64,000 nt of DNA, taken from contig KE159549.1 of the NCBI GenBank assembly GCA_000403215.2, positions 35,094 through 99,093 on the forward strand, read 5' to 3'. Below are positions 1-7,773 of this stretch, piece by piece (within the stretch, counting starts at the first letter, position 1; the number at the start of each line of letters is the position of its first letter). This DNA comes from Lachnospiraceae bacterium A4. GTDB lineage: Bacteria; Bacillota; Clostridia; Lachnospirales; Lachnospiraceae. The translations under genes and the position numbers were made by a program. A model generated the notes under the pieces. That model saw only the letters and a list, made by a program, of their open reading frames with translations, ran no database searches and was not told where the DNA came from.

Positions 1-759
1 TGATAGTTTACTCCTTGCATTGGTAATATTTTCATCCGTAAATGTATTGGTATAAAATGTAGAATATACATCTTCATCATTATTTAACAGCTCTGAAATC
101 GGAACAGTTACTCCAGCGATTCGAATACTTTTATCTGAATTTCCTGCAAAATGAAACATAACAACTCCATAGACAAATACCAAGCCAATTACAGAACCAT
201 ATACGATTATGTATTTTCTGATGTATTCTTTTTGGTTTTTATTGTTCCAAATCCATATCACCACTGCCGCCGTCCAATACATTAAAAAGGTGATTCCGTA
301 AATCCCTGTTACAGTTACCAGTTGTAACAGATATAGATTTTGGTATTGTGTATAAGCGTCAGACAGCCCGCCCAATATAGGGTATATCAGATAAATGATA
401 TACTCTATAGACACCATTATACTTGCAAAAATAATAGTATTTTGAAATCTCATTTTTGATTTTGACCAGTAGATATATGGTAAAACTTTCAGAAAAGACA
501 GCAGGATTGCTACTATTATACATATCTTTATATCCATTCCAATGGCTCTCCAAAACTGGACAATAAAACCAGTGGCATATATTGAACTAATGATAAGGCA
601 GACTTTTCGAGTAGGATTCAGATAAATCATACATAGAAACAAAATTGGATAAATCCACGCAAAAATCGGAATACACCATTCTCCGTTAGACATTATATAA
701 ACTAAAAAACTAAATATTATGAAAACTGCAAAGTATTTATTTTCTAAAGTTTTTTTCAT
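1..759 (-). CDS. Apolipoprotein N-acyltransferase-like membrane protein (partial)
   Basis: An open frame of 253 codons runs off the left edge of the window, so the C-terminus is missing. The start is ATG at 757-759, with AGGAGA at 771-776 as ribosome binding site. The visible part has about six hydrophobic segments and a stretch (LVTVTGIYGITFLMYW) typical of the last membrane segments of Lnt. It then enters a region starting KSIRIAGVTVP, where the carbon-nitrogen hydrolase domain of Lnt begins. Lnt family enzymes N-acylate lipoproteins in the membrane; here the catalytic Glu-Lys-Cys residues lie outside the window. The assignment rests on topology and short motifs only. Confidence 0.6.
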   Translation of the reverse strand, partial: MKKTLENKYFAVFIIFSFLVYIMSNGEWCIPIFAWIYPILFLCMIYLNPTRKVCLIISSIYATGFIVQFWRAIGMDIKICIIVAILLSFLKVLPYIYWSKSKMRFQNTIIFASIMVSIEYIIYLIYPILGGLSDAYTQYQNLYLLQLVTVTGIYGITFLMYWTAAVVIWIWNNKNQKEYIRKYIIVYGSVIGLVFVYGVVMFHFAGNSDKSIRIAGVTVPISELLNNDEDVYSTFYTNTFTDENITNARSKLS

Positions 760-794
760 TTTTATAACGCTCTCCTAAATATTGATTTTGGGCT

Positions 795-1466
795 CTATAG
801 TAAATAACCTATAGCAATAAAAAGATAGCTATACAAGCATTTCCTGTTTAATCTTAGATACATTATACCGCTAAGAATAGAAAATATCATCGTAGAAATT
901 CCGTTCCATATTTCAAGTCCTACTCCTCTTGATACGAAATGCATTGCGCCCCATGTCATAGCCAATATAACACCGCCAAAAGGAATTGGACTTTCTTTTT
1001 TCAACAAGGTTTCAATCGCTTTTTGCCCATATATGATGATTAGAATAACAAGCATTACCTCAAATATATAGTATAAATACTGCGCACAAAATTGGAATAC
1101 AGTTTTATTTTGTGCTTCTCCGATAATCTTTAATGTATGCCAATCAATGAAAGTCATAATTTTGCAGCCAATGAAACAAGCAAGCGTTACGATCCAACTT
1201 TTCGAGGAAATCTTATCCATTTTGCTTTCCCTTACTGGAAAATGATAATGCTTCCTTGAAAAAGGCAGGAGAACACCAATGAAAAACGCCCACATAAAAA
1301 CCGTTATGATACAATGAATACTTCTTTGCTGCATTGTATAATTCTGTATATCTACATGCAGAAATATAACTTCAATTGCAAATATTGACAGAAGTTCAAG
1401 CATAAATGCTCCAAATGAAAGTAAACTCAGCCATAAATATTTTGTCCATTTTACTTCTTTATCCAT
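795..1466 (-). CDS. Multi-pass membrane protein, CPBP-protease-like, probably inactive
   Basis: This 223-residue protein has six or seven hydrophobic helices. The C-terminal part, with TWGAMHF followed by a glycine-containing helix (SGIMYLRLNRK), resembles motif 2 and the later helices of CPBP intramembrane proteases (Abi/CAAX family). The EExxxR motif and the final HxxxN/B motif cannot be found, so protease activity is doubtful. It lies 35 nt upstream of the Lnt-like gene on the same strand and is probably cotranscribed with it. A plain hypothetical membrane protein is the alternative reading. Confidence 0.5.
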   Translation of the reverse strand: MDKEVKWTKYLWLSLLSFGAFMLELLSIFAIEVIFLHVDIQNYTMQQRSIHCIITVFMWAFFIGVLLPFSRKHYHFPVRESKMDKISSKSWIVTLACFIGCKIMTFIDWHTLKIIGEAQNKTVFQFCAQYLYYIFEVMLVILIIIYGQKAIETLLKKESPIPFGGVILAMTWGAMHFVSRGVGLEIWNGISTMIFSILSGIMYLRLNRKCLYSYLFIAIGYLL

Positions 1467-1543
1467 TCGTATTCTCTCCTTATGAAATCCCGATTTCTGT
1501 TTATTTTTGATTTTTTGACAAACTGGAATTTGAATGACTAAAG

Positions 1544-1726
1544 TTAGCTGTTTACAATCGGAGAAATAACAGGTTTTCCATCTTTGTCCAACAGCGGTGT
1601 CAATCCTCCTGCATATGCAACTTTACGAAACACATAATTCACTCCAGTTTCTGTATCTACTAAAATTTGCGTTACATCAACAGTCCCTTGTGAATATACT
1701 ATCTTAAATCGTTCATTCTTAGCCAT
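1544..1726 (-). CDS. DUF6440 family small protein
   Basis: The protein is about 60 residues (MAKNERFKIVYSQG... ending GKPVISPIVNS). The frame can be extended upstream to 1798, but ATG at 1724-1726 is preferred because ACCTCC (AGGAGGT on the coding strand) sits at 1734-1739. The sequence TxILVDxxTGVNYVF followed by GGLTPLLDxxGKP is the pattern of the DUF6440 family: small soluble proteins of unknown function common in Firmicutes. No catalytic residues are evident. Neighbours on the same strand are a GNAT gene upstream and the two membrane-protein genes downstream. Confidence 0.75.
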   Translation of the reverse strand: MAKNERFKIVYSQGTVDVTQILVDTETGVNYVFRKVAYAGGLTPLLDKDGKPVISPIVNS

Positions 1727-1799
1727 TTTATTTACCTCCAAATAATTTTGATTTCTCTTTATACTTGACCTCTCAAAACGAGAATTTCTCTGTTTCAAT

Positions 1800-2261
1800 T
1801 TACAATTCTTTTCCCATACAAAGAGATTCCGGCATATCTACATACGCACCATAATTAGCAATTTGCTTAAATCCTAACTTTGAATATACATGACAAGATT
1901 CCGCTAAAAGTTCTCCTGTTTCCAAAATCATTTTCTTATATCCCAATTCTTTCGCCCACTCTATTAGTTTAGAAACCAGCTCTGTTCCTATGCCCTTTCC
2001 TTGTTCATCTGGTATGACAAACACTCTTTTTAGCTCTATTGTATTTTCATCATAAGGACGTATCGAACCACCACCAATCGGATTATTGCCTCGATAGACA
2101 ACTATCGCTTCGTTTATTTTATCAATTAGGTTATATTGAGCGTACTTATCTCGTTTAATTATTTTTCCAACTCGCAAATCTAAGTCCTCATCAAGCAACC
2201 TGCAATTTTCTATAAAATCTTTGTTATTTCCATCGCATCTTAAAAATATAATTTCGCTCAT
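1800..2261 (-). CDS. GNAT family N-acetyltransferase
   Basis: The 153-residue protein is a single GNAT domain. The acetyl-CoA loop reads [24 protein letters not shown] (residues about 87-110, matching Q/RxxGxG/A), followed by MILETGE and a C-terminal YSKLGFKQI segment typical of the family. GNAT proteins transfer the acetyl group of acetyl-CoA to an amine; the substrate cannot be read from sequence. The start ATG at 2261 follows GGAGGTAAAATAAAG. An identical GGAGGTAAA-type site precedes the next gene, so the two are probably expressed together. Confidence 0.85.
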   Translation of the reverse strand: MSEIIFLRCDGNNKDFIENCRLLDEDLDLRVGKIIKRDKYAQYNLIDKINEAIVVYRGNNPIGGGSIRPYDENTIELKRVFVIPDEQGKGIGTELVSKLIEWAKELGYKKMILETGELLAESCHVYSKLGFKQIANYGAYVDMPESLCMGKEL

Positions 2262-2506
2262 CTTTATTTTACCTCCAAAAAATTTTGATTTGTCTGTCTG
2301 TGCTAATAGAAATTATACCACATTCATTGACGAAGTAAAGAATTTTCATACCGACCTTATCAATCTTCTTGTAATAGAACGATTAAAAAATCCGCCAAAA
2401 GAACGCTTAATAAAACTGAACAAGATTGCCATACCTCAGATATCTCTCTGCCACTTTTGCCTTTTTCATTTGCCGTTCATTTGCCTTTCTGTTCAAAAAA
2501 TATTTC

Positions 2507-2619
2507 TTGACATAAAAATAGAATTGTGGTAGGTTAATAAAAAAGTTTAGGAGAACATGGAAATGCAGAACTTACATTTTACAATGAACGATATGTACAT
2601 GTATTACAGACGTACTTAG
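2507..2619 (+). promoter_or_regulatory. Candidate promoter and 20-codon leader ORF in the 2262-2798 gap
   Basis: This is the only structure I see in the 537-nt gap before the GNAT genes. TTGACA at 2507-2512 is followed after 17 nt by TAGGTT at 2530-2535, a moderate promoter. Downstream, GGAGA at 2550-2554 precedes ATG at 2557 of a 20-codon ORF ending at 2619 (MEMQNLHFTMNDMY...). It could be a leader peptide or a remnant of a lost gene. The rest of the gap shows no recognisable gene. Confidence 0.3.
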
Positions 2620-2798
2620 AAGTAATTGTGTTTCGATTCGATGCACGGTTACGCAGGTAGGTCTGATATGTCTGTGCATGTAAATCGGTAGATGTAAGTT
2701 GTAATGATGATAGAATGCTTGTAATAGCCGATCGTTTTAGAAGTGCACTGGACATATTGTATGTTTGGTGTATTTTTTTGTTTGGAAAGGAGTTTTTT

Positions 2799-3314
2799 AT
2801 GAAATTGTCAAATGGAACAGAGGTTATTATTAAACCTTATCGTGAAGAAGATGCGGAAGAGATTGTAAATCTAATTCTCAGAAATTTTAGAGAAGTCAAT
2901 GTAAAAGATTACGGGGAAAAAGCTATAGATGCACTCTCTGCCACACATGATGTAAATTGGTTCAAAGGTGTAGCAGAATCCGCACATGTGTATGTGTTTT
3001 GGCATGAAAATAGAATTGTGGGTGTTGGTTCGATATCAAGTTTTTGGGGAAGTCTCACAGAAAGTATACTGCTCACCATTTTTGTGCTGCCGGAATTTCA
3101 TGGACAGGGGATTGGCAGCAATATCATTGACACCCTTGAATCCGATGAATTATTTTTAAGAGCAGAAAGAATAGAAATTCCCGCATCAATTACTGCGGTA
3201 GAATTTTACCGGAAAAAGGGATATGAATATAAAAACGGAATAAAAGAGCTGGATGATGAGCAGCATTACCGGCTGGAGAAATTCAGAAAGATTCGTCAGG
3301 AGGAATGGAGATAA
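2799..3314 (+). CDS. GNAT family N-acetyltransferase
   Basis: A 171-residue GNAT protein beginning MKLSNGTEVIIKPYREED. ATG at 2799 is chosen over the longer upstream frame because GGAAAGGAG lies 7 nt before it. The acetyl-CoA-binding motif is VLPEFHGQGIGSNIIDTLE, followed by IPASITAVEFYRKKGYEYKNG, the usual beta6-beta7 region. The substrate is unknown. Its stop overlaps the start of the next frame by one base (TAATG), which suggests translational coupling with what is now an acetyltransferase remnant. Confidence 0.85.
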   Translation: MKLSNGTEVIIKPYREEDAEEIVNLILRNFREVNVKDYGEKAIDALSATHDVNWFKGVAESAHVYVFWHENRIVGVGSISSFWGSLTESILLTIFVLPEFHGQGIGSNIIDTLESDELFLRAERIEIPASITAVEFYRKKGYEYKNGIKELDDEQHYRLEKFRKIRQEEWR

Positions 3315-3487
3315 TGACAATTAGGACAATGAATATCGAAGAGGGCATACACAAAGTGGTATTGGTGGCATTTGAGAAAAATGTATCAGGCAATGCTTTC
3401 TGGGAAAAGGTCGGATTTACGGTAAGGGATGACTTGGTTTATAGAAATAAAAATTTACATCAACTGAAAAGGATTGATTTCATCTAA
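3314..3487 (+). pseudogene. GNAT acetyltransferase remnant with internal in-frame deletion
   Basis: The 57-residue frame joins a typical GNAT N-terminus (MTIRTMNIEE) directly to a typical GNAT C-terminus (HKVVLVAFEKNVSGNAFWEKVGF... then VYRNKNL). From general knowledge of this family about 90 residues, including the whole acetyl-CoA-binding loop, should lie between them. The frame is preserved, which points to a clean deletion between short GAAGA-type repeats. Without the cofactor site it cannot be an active acetyltransferase. It sits between two intact GNAT genes on the same strand. Confidence 0.7.
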
Positions 3488-3500
3488 TACGGAGATTTAT

Positions 3501-3968
3501 ATGGAAATAACATTATCAAGGGCAACTATAGACAACGCACAAGAACTACATGCTATGCAGGTTGAATCTTTCAAAGAATTATTGGAAAAATATCAGGATT
3601 TTGACACCAATCCCGGAAATGAGAGCATGGAAAAAGTAGCAGCACGCTTGAAACAGGATTTTACATTTTACTATTTTATCTGTATCGGTCAGAAGAAAGC
3701 AGGAGCGATTCGTATTGTTGACTTAAAGGAAAATGGAAAAAACAAAAGAATTTCCCCCATATTTATCTTGCCGGAATTTCAAGGGAAAGGCATCGCACAG
3801 AAAGCAATCCGGCTGTGTGAAGAGATACATGGAAATGAAAATTGGGAGCTGGACACAATTTTGCAGGAATCTAAAAACTGTTATCTGTATGAGAAAATGG
3901 GATATCGCCGGACGGGCAAAACAGAAGTCATTAATGAAAGACTTACATTAGTATTTTATGAAAAGTAA
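3501..3968 (+). CDS. GNAT family N-acetyltransferase
   Basis: A 155-residue GNAT protein (MEITLSRATIDNAQEL...). ATG at 3501 follows GGAGATTTAT; the upstream extension of the frame overlaps the remnant and is less likely. The cofactor loop reads ILPEFQGKGIAQKAIRLCEE, and the C-terminus has ESKNCYLYEKMGYRRTGK, with the usual tyrosine before the last strand. It is the last member of a three-frame GNAT run. The acceptor substrate cannot be deduced. Confidence 0.85.
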   Translation: MEITLSRATIDNAQELHAMQVESFKELLEKYQDFDTNPGNESMEKVAARLKQDFTFYYFICIGQKKAGAIRIVDLKENGKNKRISPIFILPEFQGKGIAQKAIRLCEEIHGNENWELDTILQESKNCYLYEKMGYRRTGKTEVINERLTLVFYEK

Positions 3969-4063
3969 CTGCCGTGTATGTACAGAAGCGCGGCAGAAAG
4001 GTTTCAAAGTGTCTGCATTCACAGACTGCTTTGAAGATATTGTCCCAATGCCATATGATATCT

Positions 4064-4101
4064 CAGGATTTCATGGTTTCTTAGATACCCATGAAATCCT
4101 G
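4064..4101. terminator. Perfect 13-bp hairpin between convergent genes
   Basis: CAGGATTTCATGG at 4064-4076 is exactly complementary to CCATGAAATCCTG at 4089-4101. It lies between the end of the GNAT run and the convergent yhhQ gene. There is no strong T-run on either side, so its role as a terminator is likely from position rather than proven by form. Confidence 0.5.
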
Positions 4102-4135
4102 AACTCTCAAGCGTGTTCTTTTCCGTAAATTCTGA

Positions 4136-4858
4136 TCAGTGGCTTTTGGCGTCAGTGGGAACCGCCTGTTTTTTCTGGTGCAGGTGCCGTGCCAGATACA
4201 CGAAGGGCGTGTCCGCAATGCTTGTGGCCACAAAAATAATATAGCTGGCGATAGCAATGGAAATCAGTGTCTTTGTATCATAGGTGCCCAAAAATGCGCC
4301 CCATGTGAACAGGACTGTATTAAGAAGCTGAGATACCAGCGTGGAGCCATTGTTCCGAAGCCACAGAAATTTCTTGGAGTCCCCGAACCTGCTTTTGGTG
4401 AACGCCCACCATTTATGGTATGCCCACACGTCGAAAAGCTGGACAATGACGTATACAATAATGCCTACCGCCATTAAGCGGGGGGTATTGGAGAAGACTG
4501 TGCGGATGGCAGGGGATGCAAAATCATTTTCATTTGGCACATACAGCATCCAGGACTGGCTCAAGAAAATGAAGATGACTGAAGTGGCAATCCCAAGGTA
4601 AACCGCAGTCTGGGCGGCTTTTTTCCCATAAAGCTCGCTCAAAATGTCCGTTACCAGAAAGGTTGAGGCAAACAGGATATTGCCCAGCGTCATTTCCATG
4701 CCGAAGGCAGTTACCATAATCAAAACTTCAATATTTGCCGCAATGGTAGCCAGCACAGTCCACAAATACAGCCCCTGCTCCTGAAACAGCCAGAATAGGA
4801 ACACGACGGTCAAAAAAGTAAGGAATAAGGATACCAATAAAAGAATTTCATTCTGCAT
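4136..4858 (-). CDS. yhhQ: Queuosine precursor transporter, YhhQ/DUF165 family
   Basis: A 240-residue protein with six or seven hydrophobic helices. The family-typical segments are visible: FLVTDILSELYGKKAA (about residues 66-81), QLFDVWAYHKWWAFTKSRFGDSKKFLWLRNNGSTLVSQLLNT and ATSIADTPFVYLARH. YhhQ proteins are vitamin-uptake-like membrane transporters for queuosine precursors (preQ0, preQ1 or queuine). The start overlaps the end of the radical SAM gene by 11 nt, with AGGAGGTG inside that gene as ribosome binding site. A preQ1-I riboswitch heads the unit, which agrees with the assignment. Confidence 0.88.
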   Translation of the reverse strand: MQNEILLLVSLFLTFLTVVFLFWLFQEQGLYLWTVLATIAANIEVLIMVTAFGMEMTLGNILFASTFLVTDILSELYGKKAAQTAVYLGIATSVIFIFLSQSWMLYVPNENDFASPAIRTVFSNTPRLMAVGIIVYVIVQLFDVWAYHKWWAFTKSRFGDSKKFLWLRNNGSTLVSQLLNTVLFTWGAFLGTYDTKTLISIAIASYIIFVATSIADTPFVYLARHLHQKKQAVPTDAKSH

Positions 4859-5582
4859 GTTCTACAACACCTCCTACGCCGAAAGCAGTATTTTCCATTA
4901 AAATATCTACCCGGCTGTTTTCTATGTATTTTGGATAAAGTTCTTTGGTGAAACTTGCAATGACACGGGGGTCCGGCTTGATGGGCTTTTTGTTTTCCTG
5001 CATAATGTTGATGCAGACCCGCTCAAAATAGGCAAGGCCGGTTTGGATGTCCCTGTCCATGCTTTCCGCAGTCTGGCCGGGGATGCCTTGCAGCAGGCAG
5101 ACCTCGTCAAAATATTCCGCCAGTTCCTCTGGGGAACGGGCGTCAATGCCTTTATCCAGATAGCTTTCCCGGAATAGGGCATCGAAGGTTTCTACGCCGG
5201 TTTTCACCTTCAGTTCAATCCCATGGGCTGCAAAACGCTTGCGGAATGGAGGAATTGCCTCCCGGTGCCGCCAGTGGCACTCAAAATGCACTTGCGTGAT
5301 ATGGCGCTCTTTGCAGACTGTTTCAATCAGTGCAAGGGTTTCCTCATCCAAATCCACAAAGCTGCCGGAATTAATCACCTCAAGCTTATGGTGGATGCCA
5401 GTGACTTTTTCAAGCTGTTCCCGGTTCAGGGCAAAATTTGCGCTACTGTCTGGGGAAAAATCAAGATGGTAGTCGCAGAATCGGCACCGTCTCCAAGAAC
5501 AGCCAAGCCCCCGCAGCATGACGATTTCACGGGGATTTTTTTCATTGATGACCGCATAGCGGTTTGGGTTAAAATCTTCCAT
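4848..5582 (-). CDS. Radical SAM protein of queuosine-precursor salvage (QueL-like)
   Basis: About 244 residues. The start is ATG at 5580-5582 after AAGGAAG; the longer frame to 5627 has no ribosome binding site. Near residue 30 the protein has CSWRRCRFCDYH, a three-cysteine cluster with CX4CX2C spacing for a 4Fe-4S centre, instead of the common CX3CX2C. It is followed by LEVINSGSFVDLDEETL and CHWRHREAIPPFR. Control by a preQ1-I riboswitch and overlap with yhhQ place it in 7-deazaguanine salvage. The known radical SAM enzyme with such partners is queuine lyase QueL of Clostridioides difficile; equivalence is my inference. Another 7-deazaguanine-modifying radical SAM enzyme remains possible. 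Confidence 0.65.
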   Translation of the reverse strand: MEDFNPNRYAVINEKNPREIVMLRGLGCSWRRCRFCDYHLDFSPDSSANFALNREQLEKVTGIHHKLEVINSGSFVDLDEETLALIETVCKERHITQVHFECHWRHREAIPPFRKRFAAHGIELKVKTGVETFDALFRESYLDKGIDARSPEELAEYFDEVCLLQGIPGQTAESMDRDIQTGLAYFERVCINIMQENKKPIKPDPRVIASFTKELYPKYIENSRVDILMENTAFGVGGVVEHAE

Positions 5583-5706
5583 GGACTTCCTTTCTGTGCA
5601 GCTATAAATATGCACAATGAATCTCATTATTTATCAGTTCTGGATGCAAGAACAAAGTGGACATGCCCACATCATTTCCTAGTAACGCGGTCTTTCCTAT
5701 GAAAAT

Positions 5707-5736
5707 CGAGTAGAGAAGTTTATCTTCCTCTACTCG
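5707..5736 (-). other. Leader hairpin before the radical SAM gene
   Basis: CGAGTAGAG at 5707-5715 pairs with CTCTACTCG at 5728-5736, extended by an inner AAG/CTT. It lies in the transcribed leader between the riboswitch terminators and the radical SAM start. On the plus strand a second stem, ACCCGTGC/GCACGGGT type, is next to it (about 5740-5785). It may stabilise the long leader; no U-run follows. Confidence 0.4.
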
Positions 5737-5791
5737 CCGCGCGACCCGTGCGCCGCTTGAGCAGCTTATTTCCTCTGCACGGGTCTGTGCA

Positions 5792-5873
5792 TAAAAAAAG
5801 CACGCAGAACGTGCCCATACAGAAAAACGGTTTTTTCCGGCACAGAGAGCCTGTGCAGAATCCTTCCGTTTTT
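5792..5873 (-). terminator. Riboswitch expression platform: two terminator hairpins
   Basis: Read on the minus strand, a first hairpin pairs AAAAACGG (5866-5873) with CCGTTTTT (5823-5830), with an inner GCACAG/CTGTGC stem. A second, GCACG-TTCTG-CGTGC (5800-5814), is followed directly by seven T (5793-5799). Both lie just downstream of the preQ1-I aptamer and before the coding region, so they are the likely site of ligand-dependent premature termination. Which of the two switches is not clear. Confidence 0.65.
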
Positions 5874-5876
5874 ATA

Positions 5877-5918
5877 TCCCTAGTTTTGTTTAAAGACAGG
5901 ATGGTCACGAACTGTCTT
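5877..5918 (-). promoter_or_regulatory. preQ1-I riboswitch aptamer
   Basis: On the minus strand AGACAG (5912-5917) pairs with CTGTCT (5894-5899), giving stem P1. The loop begins UUCGUGACC, as in preQ1-I aptamers, and the 3' tail reads UUAAACAAAACUAGGG, matching the A-rich tail that inserts in P1 to form the H-type pseudoknot. The tail is very close to that of the Thermoanaerobacter preQ1-I RNA (UUAACAAAACAAGG). It begins about 45 nt after the predicted transcription start. Downstream are terminator hairpins, then the radical SAM and yhhQ genes, exactly the gene types this riboswitch regulates. Confidence 0.85.
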
Positions 5919-5969
5919 ATGAAATTTTGTCTTGCCATACCATGCAGGCAGATTGCCTGTCCGCGAGAT

Positions 5970-5998
5970 ATTCTACCACATTAGAACTGCATTTGCAA
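5970..5998 (-). promoter_or_regulatory. Promoter of the riboswitch-radical SAM-yhhQ unit
   Basis: On the minus strand TTGCAA (5993-5998) and TAGAAT (5970-5975) are separated by exactly 17 nt. Transcription would start near 5963, giving a leader of almost 400 nt that contains the preQ1-I aptamer. Confidence 0.65.
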
Positions 5999-6089
5999 GG
6001 GGAAAATTTATGACATCGTTCTCCCTTATCAATGAACATAGAGAAAAAATAACTGCCGGATTGGCAGCGGATCTCTTGTCGGGGAACCA

Positions 6090-6118
6090 TTGCAGACTGG
6101 CTGAAATTAAGTTATAAT
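6090..6118 (+). promoter_or_regulatory. Promoter of the AAA-ATPase-like gene
   Basis: TTGCAG at 6090-6095 and TATAAT at 6113-6118 are separated by 17 nt, about 30 nt before the ATG at 6151. It is divergent from the riboswitch promoter about 90 nt away. Confidence 0.65.
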
Positions 6119-6150
6119 ATCTATATCTGATTGGGACAGGAGTGAGCGGC

Positions 6151-7770
6151 ATGGGACGATACTTAAATCCAAACAATAACAAGTTTCGGAATTTTCTAAA
6201 GGAGAAATACGTTGTTGATAAATCGCGGCTTTTGAACAACATTTTAGAGAAGATTGAACAAAATAAAAAATTTCTCTGTTGCAGCCGTCCGCGCCGTTTT
6301 GGAAAGTCCGTCACGGCGCAGATGCTCGTGGCGTATTTCAGCAGGGGAGCGGATTCAAGCGCGCTTTTTGCGCAGTTAAAGTGTGTGAAGGATGAGACGT
6401 TTTTAAATAATCTGAATCAATGCGACACGATTTTTATGGATATTCAAGCGCAGTTTGTCAAGGCGAAAGATCAGGATGCAAATCCCATGAAAATGCTTCA
6501 GGAAAATGTGGTCAGAGAGCTGGAGAAGGCGTATTCGGGGTTGATTCAGGGGGATGAGAATTTGTCTGAGGCGCTGGCTGTGATCAACGCGGAGACGGGA
6601 AACGAGTTTGTGATTATTTTTGACGAGTGGGATTATCCGATTCGAGAGCTTGCTGAGCAAAGCAGGGAACGTCAGGATTATATTGAATTTCTGCGCATGA
6701 TGTTTAAGAATGCCGACGCGCAGGATTATGTGCGTCTGGCATATTTGACGGGAATTTTGCCGATGGTTCGCGCGAAAGGGCAGTCTGCGGTGAACAATTT
6801 TGATGAATACACTATGATTGATGCAAGGGATTTGGGCGGTGATATTGGATTTGTCGAGGAGGAGGTACAAGCGCTCTGCGAGAAAAGCGGTGTGTCCGCG
6901 GCCGAGATGAAATACTGGTATGACGGCTATGATCTGGGCGGCGTGGAGGTGTATAATCCGCTTTCTGTGGTGCGGGCAGTGGAGAGCGGAAAATTTCGTC
7001 AGTATTGGACGGAAACAGGTACTTATGAGGATATACGAAGCCTGATTGAGTATGACTTTGACGGTCTGAGGGAAGCGGTGATTCAGATGCTCTCAGGGAA
7101 CCGGATTTTTGTCAATGTGTATGGCTGCAAGAACGATATGTATACTTTTCGCGACAAAGACCAAGTTATCACAACACTGATTCATCTGGGTTATTTTGCA
7201 TATGATGCCGACACACGGGAGGCTTATGTGCCGAACAAGGAGATTCGCGAAATATTTTACCGCTACATGGAAAATAACCAGAACGATTCGCTGTCAGCAT
7301 TTTTGAACTACTCCAAGGAAGCGCTGGCGGCAGTGCTGGACGCGAAACAAGAGCGCGTTGCCAAGCTGGTGCAGAAGGTGCACGATGATTTTATCTCCAG
7401 TATCGAATACAATGATGAAAATTCACTGAGCTGTACCGTCATGATTGTGCTGCTGGCATCGTTTCTGTATTATCAGAAACCGATTCGCGAATATCCGTGC
7501 GGCAAAGGATTTGCCGATCTGGTCTATCTGCCGCTGCCGCAATGTCCGCAGAGACCCGTGATCATCATGGAGTTAAAATGGAACCACAGTGCCGCCACGG
7601 CGATCACGCAGATCAAAGAAAAGTGCTATCCTGATTCGCTGAAAGCGTATTACGGCGAAATATTGTTGGTGGGAATCAGTTATGAGAAAAAGACAAAAGA
7701 ACATACTTGCGTGATTGAGCGGGTAGAGAGATCATGCAGACAGGGTGTTGACGAAAGGGAAAGGATGTAG
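6151..7770 (+). CDS. AAA-ATPase-like protein with C-terminal PD-(D/E)XK nuclease domain
   Basis: The 539-residue protein starts at ATG 6151 (ACAGGAG upstream) rather than GTG 6142. It opens with the pattern of the AAA-ATPase-like family (PF09820): VVDKSRLLNNIL, then a P-loop variant RPRRFGKS at about residues 47-54 and a Walker B-like FVIIFDEWDYPI. The C-terminal 100 residues match the associated DUF1703/PD-(D/E)XK domain: GFADLVYLPL...VIIMELKW...AITQIKEKCY, in which D, E and K are the expected nuclease residues. Such proteins occur in many copies in gut Firmicutes and Bacteroidetes; their biological role is not established. The DUF4261 gene follows after 3 nt. Confidence 0.85.
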   Translation: MGRYLNPNNNKFRNFLKEKYVVDKSRLLNNILEKIEQNKKFLCCSRPRRFGKSVTAQMLVAYFSRGADSSALFAQLKCVKDETFLNNLNQCDTIFMDIQAQFVKAKDQDANPMKMLQENVVRELEKAYSGLIQGDENLSEALAVINAETGNEFVIIFDEWDYPIRELAEQSRERQDYIEFLRMMFKNADAQDYVRLAYLTGILPMVRAKGQSAVNNFDEYTMIDARDLGGDIGFVEEEVQALCEKSGVSAAEMKYWYDGYDLGGVEVYNPLSVVRAVESGKFRQYWTETGTYEDIRSLIEYDFDGLREAVIQMLSGNRIFVNVYGCKNDMYTFRDKDQVITTLIHLGYFAYDADTREAYVPNKEIREIFYRYMENNQNDSLSAFLNYSKEALAAVLDAKQERVAKLVQKVHDDFISSIEYNDENSLSCTVMIVLLASFLYYQKPIREYPCGKGFADLVYLPLPQCPQRPVIIMELKWNHSAATAITQIKEKCYPDSLKAYYGEILLVGISYEKKTKEHTCVIERVERSCRQGVDERERM

Positions 7771-7773
7771 GGA

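Noticed and set aside
2221..2532. 103-codon plus-strand ORF after the first GNAT gene
   Set aside because: It starts inside the GNAT gene on the opposite strand, lacks a ribosome binding site and has a composition unlike a protein.
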